Of a stretch of 35,852 nt of DNA, positions 17,444 through 26,755 are shown piece after piece. How positions within the stretch are numbered: position 1 is the first letter of the stretch; each line of letters begins with the position of its first letter. Location: assembly GCA_030550175.1 (NCBI GenBank), contig JAUQPW010000015.1, positions 31,834 through 67,685 of the forward strand. The letters are read 5' to 3'. This DNA comes from a bacterium (GTDB lineage Bacteria > Moduliflexota > Moduliflexia > Moduliflexales > JAUQPW01). The notes under the pieces were generated by a model. The model was given only the letters and a program-made list of their open reading frames with translations. It was not told where the DNA came from and searched no databases. A program made the position numbers and the translations under genes.

Positions 17444-20400
17444 AGGGACTCAGATAATGAAGTTGGGTCCAGCTCGAGTTATTATAATAAACCCAAATTC
17501 CATAACTCGGACCAAAATCAATAATTACCTCCCCACGACCATTCCCATCCATGTCCCCGGTCTTTATATTCTCCGGACTAAGGCTATGCAATTTCACCCA
17601 CCTTGTGTTATTGGAGTAGACCCAAATTCCGTAACTGGGGCCAAAATCAATAATTACCTCTTCAAGACCGTTCCCATCTATATCTCCTGTTACCCTAAGT
17701 TCCGGACTAAGATAGTGAAGATTAACCCAGCTTGCATTGTTATAATAAACCCAAATTCCGTAACTGGGGCCAAAATCAATAATTACCTCTTCAAGACCGT
17801 TCCCATCTATATCTCCTGTTACCCTAAGTTCCGGACTAAGATAGTGAAGATTAACCCAGCTTGCATTGTTATAATAAACCCAAATTCCGTAACTGGGGCC
17901 AAAGTTAACAATTACTTCGTCTTGTCCGTTCCCGTCCATATCCCCAACTGTAATCGAATCATTATTTGAAAAGGTGGCCGTACAGCTCTTACTGGCATTC
18001 ATCGTAACGACCCCATCGGAGCAATCCGAATTCCCGCTCCAACCTGCAAAGGTGGAGCCACTGGCCGCAGTGGCCGTCAGGGTCACCACGGTACCGCTGG
18101 AATACGGCTCTGAACAATCTGACCCACAGGTGATCCCAGGCGGAGTGCTCGTCACCGTCCCACTTCCTGTCCCTGACTTAGTTACAGTAAGGGTAAACCT
18201 AGGAACAGTAGAGTTTACAACCAGGCTGAAGCTTGTGGTCCGACCCAGTGGACTTCCGGTTACCGGGATGGGGTATGTGCCTGCAGGAGTAGAAACACTG
18301 GTGGTGATGGTCAAGGTGCTGGAACAGGTGGGACTGCATGGGTTGTTGGTAAAGCTGGCACTGGCCCCAGAGGGTAAACCTGAAACGCTCAGGGTAACCG
18401 GTTGGGTTGTCCCTGACACCAACGTCCGGGTGATCGTGTTTGACCCCGACCCACCCTGGGTGACGGTGATGGGCCCAGAGTTGGACAAGGAGTACTCAAA
18501 ACGTAAACTAAGGCTGATGGGCCCTGTATCTGCTGATCGGGTGTTGTTATTCTCATTGCTCTCTGTTACCTGTCCTAAGTCATCGATAATTGCTCCCAGA
18601 TACCAGGTCCCTGGTGTAAGAAATGATGGAACTCCAACAGGACTTGTACATGTTTGTGACGTCCCTGCAGCTAATACCGAGAAGTTACAAAACCACCCCG
18701 AATAGGTATCTCCTGGGGTAATGTTGGAATCAGTAGAAAAGTAAAATCCCAACCGAAACGCCCCTACATTGGCCGAGCCTTGATTGGCTACATTGACCGA
18801 AACGTTGATCTGCTCTCCGATAATGCCAGTGGAAGGACCGGTCAGCGAGGTTACCACTAGGTCAGATTGATTGCCAATCGGAGTCAAATAGGCACCAGAC
18901 GACCATCCCCGAGTATAAGCCCCAGTGTCCCACGCTACATAATATTCATACCATGTATATCCATCGAAGCCGGTTGATGTATTCCCTGTACCTACCTATC
19001 TTTTGCCGTCAATTGTCCTAGCTAGAATTTGTGATGTACTGGATGTGCCATTGCGGATATTTAACCGGGAGGGGAAAACTCCTGTTACTTCGAGTTGTAT
19101 CGCACTCGATCCAAGGCTTACACATGACGAGGGGATCCACCCATCCCAGTGGAATTCTCCACCAGACGGTAAATCTTGCTGTGGAGCCTCTCTGCCGCTA
19201 AGGAATACAAGATACCATCCCGGATAGGAATCATAAGCTACAAATCGCTGACCCGCCCATACATTTGTGATGGGCGGTGCTCCTGATTGTGGAAGAGTAA
19301 CCACAGAACATGAGGAAGATTGAATATTAACCACTTCAAAATTTGGTGTGCGACCTAGTGCGGTCATTAACCTGCGCCAGCTCCACCAAGGGCCTGGATC
19401 CCAATGGTTCTTGCACCCTCCCCACTGATTAGACGGAGCACACCCGCTACTGCCCGGACTAGGAACCTGATTGTGTCCTATAATTGAAGCTCTATCTCGA
19501 GAAATACCATACTGACTAATAAGCCAACTAACTAGAGTGCTAAGCGCACCGTATTGGGCATCTGTCTGCCAAGAAAAGTCTCCAGATGGATTCCCGCCAG
19601 CCCAACCTTCAAGTTCAATACCTATACTCTGGCGATTGTAATTGTAATTGCCAGCGTGATATGCTGTATCGTTATCATCTACAACTTGCCAAATCACGCC
19701 ATCAGTCTTGATGATGTAATGTGCACTAACTCCTGTGCCAGATGTCTTGAACGTATTGAGTGCCGACTGAGCGGTTGACTCTATTGTGTGGATAATTACT
19801 TTGGTGATTAAGTTACCTCCTCTCCCCACCTCATAGTTGCCTTGACCCGCTGGACCCATCCAGATTGCGCCTGGATACCCGGATAGTAGTACTATGCTAT
19901 TTAGGGATTTTTTTTAATCCCAACCGCTTTCAGTGCTTTTTCACTGAACATACTCATATCCAGGTCAGGATGCGCTTTGATCTCTATACTATGAGCGTGG
20001 TATCCATCCCGAATAGTCTTGAAAACATCGACTGCAAATAATTCAGCTATATCAGGAAAGCGAAATCCGCCAAACTTTTCCACTACATGCTTCCAAGTTT
20101 CAAGTCGGGAGTTGACAACTTGACCTGCTCTCCGTTCTTCATCAGCTATGGCAGCTAGTAATGCTGCACCCCCACGTATATTCGCAATAGGATTTCTTTT
20201 CAGCTTCTCTGGCTCTTCACCGATAAGAGATGCAGCCCTGGACAAGCTGGGTCCGCCGACAGACTCGTCGTCAGAAAGCCCCATCGGGCCATAGAACGGA
20301 AAGTAGTGGATTCGTGTCCCCAACCCAGGTGTTTCCTCCTTTTGCGGTCTCTCCGTTTCACTAGGAATAAGGTGATTCCAGCGTGATTGCTTAAAAGCAA

Positions 20401-20653
20401 TTGCTTGAAGAATCGGCAAGGGGATATTGAACTCACTACTTGCCTCCTTAAGCGCCCGCGCAATGATTAGCCGTTCACGTAAAACTCGTGATAACTCACT
20501 ATCATCCGCCCGCTGAGCAGACAGTAAGGGACCAGAAGATGGTGACTGGTTTTGCTGCTCAGCTCTTAATGCTCCTATGGAGAAAAGCAGCAGAAAGGTT
20601 AGTACTGCAAAGGCTTGGATGGTTAACCTTTTTGCTTGAGAGAAGCGAACCAT
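17442..20653 (-). pseudogene. Large exported cell-wall amidase with many C-terminal modules, broken twice
   Basis: Three consecutive frames read as one protein of about 1070 residues. From 20653: signal peptide ending GALRA, then a lysozyme/transglycosylase-like domain with the NPIANIRGGAALLAA motif, to 19901. An Amidase_2 (PGRP) domain follows, with zinc-site motifs VIIHT, YHAGN, GHNQVP and NHWDPGP, then half an SH3-like domain. Next come the rest of the SH3, CARDB, an Ig-like module, a divergent InlB-type repeat, and four FG-GAP-like repeats. Frame is lost at a T8 run (19908-19915). The SH3 domain is cut by an in-frame TAG (18996-18998). The sequence YPGAIW before the amidase Met shows the first two frames were once joined, as in relatives. 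Confidence 0.8.
17445..17948 (-). repeat. Four tandem 129-bp repeats coding FG-GAP-like units
   Basis: Each 43-residue unit has a calcium-loop-like DIDGNG followed by EVIIDFGPSYGIWVYYNN and SWVNLHYLSP. The two central units (about 17562-17819) look identical base for base by eye. That points to recent duplication or gene conversion. The last unit is 39 residues and ends the protein. Confidence 0.85.
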
Positions 20654-20764
20654 TTGACCCTCTCTCCACGGCCTCCCCCGGCCGTTCGGTCGGCGCGGGA
20701 GAGGGGGCATCAGGGGTTCGAGGATCGCCCATTGCTCATCTGTGAGTTCTTCTCGTCGTGCCAT
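20654..20764 (-). mobile_element. Remnant of an IS5-type transposase N-terminus
   Basis: A frame starting at 20764 reads MARREELTDEQWAILEPLMP and then PLPRRPNGRGRPWREG, the start of a DDE transposase of the IS5/IS1182-like group (DUF4096 type). After about 36 residues it runs in frame into the signal peptide of the amidase gene. No terminal inverted repeats or catalytic part are visible, so it is only a fragment, perhaps supplying an upstream translation start. Confidence 0.6.
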
Positions 20765-21140
20765 ATCTCGTCCTCCCCTGCAAAAGAAAGAGTTAAAAGC
20801 CAGGTAAAACTGAAAACCAAACCTTAAAAAGGCAATTTTTGTATAAAATAATTCGAACAATTAAATTTTATTTTTACTTAATCCAATTACATCTATTTAT
20901 CTTTTTCAATGTAAATAAAGTAAAAAGTTATTGAAAACTAATAAGTTATAATTTCATTATCCTCTAATACAGGGGCTAACCCAGGTCGAAAAACCCAAAG
21001 CCCTGTTTTTCCACCTTCAGCCACTACCAGCCCCCTGGGAAACCTTACAACATACCCCCAGGGGGGATGCTGCAGATACAACTGCAGGCCTATCTGAGTG
21101 TTAAGAACGTAATCAATCAAGGTTTTCGGGGGGCGTATAT
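20765..21140. other. Gap of about 375 nt holding an AT-rich leader
   Basis: The part 20841-20877 matches AT-rich leaders upstream of two other minus-strand exported genes. I see no gene. A 60-codon minus-strand frame (20938-21120) has no signal, no Shine-Dalgarno and no recognisable motif. Confidence 0.45.
20841..20877 (-). promoter_or_regulatory. Shared AT-rich leader, copy C
   Basis: On the minus strand it reads AAAAATAAAATTTAATTG and then TTCGAATTATTTTATAC. Copies at 24217-24275 and 27407-27465 share AAAATAAAA followed by TT(A/G)ATT. All three precede minus-strand exported genes. It may be a promoter region or UP element; no experimental basis. Confidence 0.4.
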
Positions 21141-21820
21141 ATGCAACGAGAGCAAGGGATAGTAAGAGGATTGTTACTTGTAGCTGTCTTTCTAATCACT
21201 CTGTGGATCACAGTATGTCAGCCAACTTAATGAATGTTGTTGTCTGGCTGGTCCCATGTGATCTGGTACAATGGATCTTCAGGCTCTGGCACTGGTGGTG
21301 TGACATATTGGCTCAGCGACGATCAAGAACACTCGTATTAGTTTCTGGTAAACGACAGCTACAGCCCTATAAGCCAGAACAAGATCCGTTGGTCAAGGGA
21401 CCACCACCTCCTCCAGGGCAAATCCAAGTTCTCGCTCCTGATTTGATCAGCAACGGAGAGGGGATTGATAACGGAGGCCATCCCTCAGGTCTTATACGTC
21501 CACCCGATCCGGATATTGCTGTTGGGCCAAACTATATATTAACGGTTGTTAACTCTACATTTGTGATCTACAACAAGTCAGAAGTTGAGCTTCAGAGAAC
21601 GAGCCTAGCAGTATGGTTCAACACTGTTTGCTCTGGTTGCTCGCCCTTTGACCTACGAGTAGCCTACGATCCTCAAGCAGGGCGGTTCATCAGGATCGTA
21701 CTGGCAAAGAGCACGACTAACCAGACGAGCAACTACTTGCTCTCCATCTCGCAGAGCTCTAATCCAACAGGAGCATGGTGGAACTACAGCCTCAACGGGC
21801 GCTTAGATTACACTTTCCAG
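21141..21820 (+). pseudogene. Exported protein fragment of the PPD...AVGP type, decayed
   Basis: A start at 21141 gives a signal-peptide-like MQREQGIVRGLLLVAVFLIT and then stops. Further on in the same frame, WYNGSSGSGTGGVTYWLSDD resembles a BACON or Ig-type domain. Homology then moves to the frame open at 21203-21847, with RTLVLVSGKRQ. That frame holds PPDPDIAVGPNYILTVVN, YDPQAGRF and LSISQSSNPTGAWWNY, typical of a family of secreted propeller-like proteins. It ends abruptly at about 21820, where sequence switches to the inverted 3' end of the next gene. Confidence 0.6.
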
Positions 21821-23060
21821 GTCTGCCGTGGCCGTGAGGGTCACTGAAGTACCATAGGCGTAAGACTCCTGGCAATCCGACCCACAAGTGATCCCCAGCG
21901 GAGTGCTCGTCACTGTCCCACTTCCCATCCCCGCCTTCCTCACCGTAAGGATGAACTGCTGGATATTGATATTGAAGGTAGCGGTGACAGTCTTGTTGGT
22001 GTTCATAGTCATGGTACACTGGTTGCCGCTGGGAGAGTCACAGTTGGCCCAGCCAGCAAACGTCGAACCACTAGCCGGGGTAGCCGTCAGAGTCACTAAG
22101 GTACCATAAGCATAAGACTCCTGGCAATCCGACCCGCAGTTGATCCCCAGCGGACTGCTCGTCACCGTGCCACTGCCTGTGCCCTGTCTGGTAACTGTGA
22201 GGGTGTAAGTTGCATCGGAGGTAAAGCTGAGCTTTGTGACAAAGACACCCTGCCTGCCATTATAGGTATTATCATAGGCATTCTGGGTGGGAAAGTCGGC
22301 TGACTCTGTAGAACCTATCACATAGACGTTTCCAGAGCTGTCCATAACCATGACACCGAAATCATCCCCACTACCCCCAAGGTATGTGGAGTAGCTAAAC
22401 ACAAGTGGGTCTATTACAAGGGGTCTCGTCCTGTCGTACTGAGCTAGAGCAAAGCTATAGACATAAGCCTCTCCTTCCTTTTTTGCACCTTCTACCTTGA
22501 AGGCTATCCTTGATGGGTCAGCCCCCTGAGCTTACAATAAGGTCATACTCAAGCTAGCTCTGGTTGCCATAAAAAACAAGGTCTATGCCGGGGTAGACCT
22601 CCCTGTATCTCACCTTTCCATAGGTCGGTATGTCCGTCTTCCATCTCTTCGGGTTATTGCCTATAAAATAATCGACCTTTCCTGAAAGCCTCTCCTCTGC
22701 CACAGGCTCTACCAGCTTTCCATTTAGAGGCTTTATCAGCAGGTGCTCTGATATAACCTTGCCTTCCTCCTTTACAGCCCTTCCTCTTTCTAAACCTTTC
22801 TCTTCCTTCTCTCTCTTAAAGAGCGATACATAGATAGCATCTTCTCTGAAGAATATCCTCCTTCCGGAACCCCTCTCATAAAACCTTACCTTTCCATCAA
22901 CCTGACCCTCATTCTGGATAAAATAAAGCAACAGTTTGCCGTAGGCCTCCTGAATCCTTAGTCTCTTCTCCTCTGAAACCTCCTTTGCCTGCACAAGGAA
23001 GGGGAGGCAGGGGATAATTAAGAAGGCAATGAAAAACTTTACTGCCTTTATTTGAAACAC
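21821..23060 (-). pseudogene. DUF7948/SBBP-type secreted protein, broken
   Basis: From the start: signal peptide ending LVQA, then the domain typical of SBBP proteins (NEGQVDGKVRFY, VDYFIGNNPKRWKTDIPTYG, VYPGIDLVFYGNQ; DUF7948). An in-frame TAG (22554-22556) follows, then LEYDLIVSSG. A C5 run on the plus strand (22522-22526) is one base too long and shifts frame. After that come YSTYLGGSGDD (an SBBP propeller repeat) and two divergent InlB-type repeats with paired cysteines, cut off at LTATA near 21821. The Shine-Dalgarno AAGGAGG stands 8 nt before an ATA followed by Lys codons, so the original ATG has probably mutated to ATA; the GTG at 23060 is too close. Confidence 0.8.
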
Positions 23061-23462
23061 CTCCTTTGCACGGGTCTTACCAAGACATATATTACCACAA
23101 TTAATTCCTGACGGACTACTCGTGCCTGTGCCCGGGTTTGACTTGATAGCTCATCCCTGCTGGACTGGAGCTCACTTCCTGAACCATTGCCTGTTGCAAG
23201 GCTCAATCCTGCCTTAATGTCTTAGCCATACGTCACCATGTCTATTGTTTGGGCCCGTGTGGTTGCTCAGGGTTCTCCACTGGAGGCGGAACTTGCCACC
23301 TCTGACAAGTCACATTTTGGACATATATCCTTTCCTCTAGTACGCCCTTGATCATAGAGCATAAATTAGCGATATTAGACCTTAGAAAGACGACATCTCT
23401 GCGTGGAAAAATCTCCTGAGGGAAGTATTGAAGACTCGGATCATAAGTGCGAAGAAATGCGC
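23061..23462. other. Gap with debris of repeat-domain genes
   Basis: Near 23090-23135 the minus strand codes GTGTSSPSGINCG, a scrap of an InlB-type repeat. A minus-strand frame without a start codon (23242-23532, 96 codons) reads SATQGGFGEVSAFLRTYDP and onward. It could be the tail of another lost gene, but I do not recognise it. No intact gene is present. Confidence 0.45.
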
Positions 23463-24128
23463 TTACCTCACCAAAACCGCCTTGGGTGGCAGAGATAGCG
23501 TATAGGACTCTATCTTGTATATGGTTGGTTCTTTAAGAGGATGTAAAGAACGCTCATACTCATATATACATCCACTGATGACTGACAGTCCCCAACAGAG
23601 GCCAACCCCTCCAACTCTCTGGTTGCCGTAAAAGACCAGGTCGATCCCCGGATACACCCCTTTGTAGCGTACCCTCCCGTAGATGGGCACATCTGTCTGC
23701 CAACTCTGGGGGTCCTTGCCACGAAAGTAGTTGACGCGGCCTGGCAACCTCTCCTCCGCCTCAATCTCAGCAGCAGCTTGTGCCTGCACTACTCTGATCC
23801 TCACCACCTCCGGGTTCACCCGTGTCTGCTTCTCCTCGACCGGCACTCGCACCGGCTGCAGCGTCTGCACGGGGGCGGTTCTGCTTGCCAGCACCAGCCA
23901 GATCTCCTCAGGGGTCAAAAAGATGGTGTAGCCCGGACCCCGCGCATAATACCTGACCTCTGCCACCACCTGCCCCGCGTTGGCGATGAAAGAGAGCGGC
24001 AGCCGCCCGTAAGCCTCGACCAGCCTTACCTTGTGCGCCTCGCTCAGCGCTTGCCCCGCTCCCGAGAACGAGGCGAGAAAGACAAACATCCCCACTAATA
24101 GGACAAACCACCCATATGCCCTGCTCAT
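23463..24128 (-). pseudogene. DUF7948-type secreted protein, truncated second copy
   Basis: A strong AAAGGAGG and ATG start a 221-residue frame with a signal peptide (FVFLASFSGAGQA). The same N-terminal domain as the neighbour follows: YGRLPLSFIANAGQV, VRYYARGPGY, VNYFRGKDPQSWQTDVPIYG and VYPGIDLVFYGNQR. Family members continue with a long C-terminal part and SBBP propeller repeats. Here the homology stops at once after NQR, and the last 50 residues look random. A frame one base over reads RELE, so a small deletion in an AG repeat may have come first. Only the N-terminal domain is left. Confidence 0.75.
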
Positions 24129-24216
24129 GTCCAGCCTCCTTTGCCGGAACGTTTGAAAAAATGGCTATAACCTATAAACTACCTTGTATAATACAGGTTA
24201 ATACAGTATTTTTCGG

Positions 24217-24275
24217 CCTATCAATGTAAATAAATTTAAAAATTTTATAAGTTAATACAATTAAGTTTTATTTTC
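24217..24275 (-). promoter_or_regulatory. Shared AT-rich leader, copy A
   Basis: On the minus strand it starts GAAAATAAAACTTAATTG and ends AATTTATTTACATTGATAGG. It aligns closely along its length with copy B at 27407-27465. It lies about 90-150 nt upstream of the gene starting at 24128. Confidence 0.45.
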
Positions 24276-24384
24276 GTCTTATATAAGATAAACTATGTTG
24301 AAAATCCTGGACGCTGCTTTTCTATCTTCGATCGTTACCGGGTCTTTGAAAGACCGGCCAGAAGCGCATGAAAACCTCCCTTTC

Positions 24385-24428
24385 GGGGATGAGTCAAAAG
24401 AACGCTAATCAGGGGTAGTTCCCGACAA
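24385..24428 (-). repeat. Intergenic GGGGATGAGTC block, copy 1
   Basis: On the plus strand GGGGATGAGTC, AAAG, TAATCAG and TAGTTCC occur in the same order and spacing as in copy 2 at 27486-27530, about three quarters identical by eye. Both stand immediately upstream (minus strand sense) of an AT-rich leader and an exported gene. No known riboswitch pattern was recognised. Confidence 0.5.
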
Positions 24429-24450
24429 GCCTTTGAACTGGACACAGGGA

Positions 24451-24516
24451 AGGTCCCAAGTGAGAGGATAGTGCCTGCTTACCTATGCCGCCACACATAG
24501 AAAGCGACTTGGACCT
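24451..24516. other. Imperfect stem-loop downstream of a TolB-type gene
   Basis: AGGTCCCAAGT (24451-24461) pairs with ACTTGGACCT (24507-24516) with one bulge. Inside it, CTATG (24483-24487) pairs with CATAG (24496-24500). It lies 3' of the minus-strand gene ending at 24555. It could be a terminator structure or a small RNA. Confidence 0.4.
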
Positions 24517-24554
24517 ACCTACCCGCTCCTGTTTCCCCTTGCCTTTTGCTTTAA

Positions 24555-25544
24555 TTAAACCCTCCGCTCTCTCTTCAACAGCGGAGTCACCCGCCATAAA
24601 TCCCAGTTGTTGTTTCGGAAACTGTAAAAATAGATGTACTTCCCATCGGGAGATCACACAGGACTTCCATCCGCTCCTGGATTATTGGTTAAGGGGATCA
24701 GTTCGTTGATCTCTAAATCCAGTACCCATATATCAAAATTACCCGTACGGTCGGAGGAAAAAACTATCTTGGTTCCATCGGGAGACCATGCCGGGGAAGT
24801 GTCTTGGGCTAAATCCACAGTAAGCTGGGTTAAATCCGAACCATCTACGTTCATCATCCAGATATCCGCGTTGCCCCCGTCCGAGGAAACAAAGAGGATC
24901 TTTTTTCCGTCGGGTGACCATTTTGGAAAAACACCCTTTCCAATCTGAACTAACTCCGTTCCATCTATATTAGCTAGCCAGATCGACTCCAGACCTTTCC
25001 TATAGGGGCGCAGAAAGTCTAATTGTGGATCACCTCCCTTATAGCGAGGCTGACTCCCAAACAGCACCTTACGCCCATCTGGGGAGACATCTGGAGCAAA
25101 GTCGTTGGAACTGCGGACGACGACCTGATAAGTTATTTGTTCTTTCCCTAAATCTACCCTAAAGATGGATTGATTGCCTAACCTGTCCGAATCAAAGAGA
25201 ATGGACTTCCCATCGGGCGTCCAGGTAGGATTACTATCGTTACTTGGGCTAAGGGTAATCTGTCGAGCTTGAGGTTGCTGTTTCTCCGGTTCAGCCTCCA
25301 TGATGTAAATATCCGCGTTACCATGCTTATAGGAGACATAGGCAATTGTTTTCCCATCTGGAGAAATAGCTGGATTACCATCTGGAGAGGGGTCTATGGT
25401 TAACTGAATCAAATCTGTTACAGACTCTAAGGGTTGAGAAACCGCTTCCTGTTGACGAACATTCAAGCATCCCCCCACTCCTATGAGGAACAAAGAGAGA
25501 AATACGGGTAAAGTGTAAGGTATAGAAGGGAACTTCTTTCGCAT
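24555..25544 (-). pseudogene. TolB-type WD40-like propeller lipoprotein, in-frame TGA near the end
   Basis: The product has a lipoprotein signal (LIGVGGC). It carries about five TolB/PD40 propeller blades, each with an SPDGK core followed by I(A/L)F(V/D)S and (A/F)DI(W/Y). Such proteins bind partners at the outer membrane or peptidoglycan. The frame stops at TGA (24654-24656), exactly where Trp of PVWSPDG is expected. It then continues as SPDGKYIYFYSFRNNNWDLW to a TAA at 24555-24557. A TGG to TGA change is the simplest reading. Other genes here clearly use TGA as stop, so recoding is unlikely. Loss of the last half blade may or may not inactivate the protein. Confidence 0.82.
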
Positions 25545-25645
25545 TTTATGACAATCTCCTTTTCTTTCAGCTCTGTAGGTATGAAACAGGGCTTTTATGC
25601 TTTACAGATTCGCAAAAGCCGGTCTTTGTACCCCGTCGCATCTCC

Positions 25646-26698
25646 CTACCATTCAATAATAGGCCTCCCCTTCCAGATATCCCAACCACCATCACGGTTG
25701 CTATGAAAAAAACCTCACCGGTAATAGACCACACCGGCCCTGCATCATCACCGGGACTAAAGGTCAGCTGCGCCAACCCTTCTCCCACAAGGCTCATCGC
25801 CCAAATATCGAAATTCTTCGGAATCGCTGTGCCTACAACCCCAGGCCGGTTAGAGGCAAACACAATAGCCTTCATATCTGGAGAAAAAGCTGGATCAATA
25901 TCATCCGATTTATCCGCGACGATTTGAGTAAGATCGGTACCATTTGAATTCATGATCCAAATATCGAAACTGGTCGCAGAAGGGGCATAGAAAATAATTT
26001 TCCGGCCATCAGGGGACCATTTGGGGTTATATCCAGCGCCAATTTGGGTAATGTTGGAGCCGTCTATATTACTTATCCATAAAGTCGGTGGCTCATCCTC
26101 GACTTTGGGTCTATAGTCTAAAGCCCTTTTCCATCGGATAGAGCAGAAGACCACCTTCTGACCGTCCAGAGACACAGCCGGATCGAAATCATTATAATTC
26201 CGAACGGTGATCTGATTAGTCCCTCTCTGCCCTGCTATTTGAACTCTCCAGACCGACAGGGTATCGAGCCGTGAAGAATCAAAAAACAAGGCCTCATTAC
26301 CAAGCCAGCTCGGGTGAGCATCATCCGCTACATGCCGTGTGACCTGAATAGGATTCACTCTAGTTCGCTTAAAACTTTTGGCCAATCTTTTCTTGTCAAG
26401 CTACATGCCGTGTGACCTGAATAGGATTCACTTTGGGGGCTCCAGGATAAAAATAAAACACATCCAGATTATCTATCTTTCTGGCCATATAGGCTACTTT
26501 GGTCCCCTCGGGCGAAACCTTCGGGAAAAGATCATCCCCAGGATGGTCGATGATTTTTACCAAACCTATGAAGTTATCTGGAGGGATAGGCGCTACAGGA
26601 GGAATAGACGTTGGTGGAGGGGATGGTGGGGGGGTCTTCCGACAACTTCCGAGTAAGATTAAAGGGATAATTAATAATAACATCACAAGATTTCTCAT
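25646..26698 (-). pseudogene. Second TolB-type propeller lipoprotein, broken by a 73-bp duplication and a frameshift
   Basis: The 5' part (26698-26396) has a lipoprotein signal (LILLGSC), a Pro-rich linker and the first blade. It ends just after VNPIQVTRHVA. The next frame begins again with the same VNPIQVTRHVA and continues through four blades. A 33-bp direct repeat (26327-26359 and 26400-26432) marks a 73-bp insertion; removing 73 bp rejoins the two frames exactly. Near the end, an A7 run on the plus strand (25706-25712) is one base short. Restoring it gives FFHSNRDGGWDIWKG and a stop at 25646. It is a paralogue and neighbour of the preceding TolB-type gene. Confidence 0.83.
26327..26432. 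repeat. 33-bp direct repeat flanking 40 bp of unrelated sequence
   Basis: GCTACATGCCGTGTGACCTG and the following 13 bases occur identically at 26327-26359 and 26400-26432. The 40 bases between do not match the propeller gene. The unit is 73 bp, not a multiple of three, so it disrupts the reading frame. Confidence 0.9.
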
Positions 26699-26755
26699 CT
26701 TATCCTCTCCTTACGCGGGATGAATTTGATGAAATTAAAATTTTTAAACATCCGG

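Noticed and set aside
17445..17948. CRISPR array
   Set aside because: The 129-bp repeats are tandem, code an in-frame protein repeat, and have no spacers. No CRISPR-like array was seen anywhere in the window.
20938..21120. A 60-codon minus-strand gene
   Set aside because: No Shine-Dalgarno, no signal and no recognisable motif, in a region otherwise made of leader and debris.
24385..24520. A known structured RNA (c-di-GMP riboswitch, hammerhead ribozyme or RNase P RNA)
   Set aside because: GATGAGTC and GGTAAGGG-like pieces recalled such RNAs, but the required conserved cores and order are missing.
14202..24656. Recoding of TGA as tryptophan or another residue
   Set aside because: Several intact genes end with TGA (the lasso precursor, B2, the nucleotidyltransferase, the DppB-type permease). 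The interrupting stops also include TAG and TAA. Trp is coded by TGG in conserved genes.
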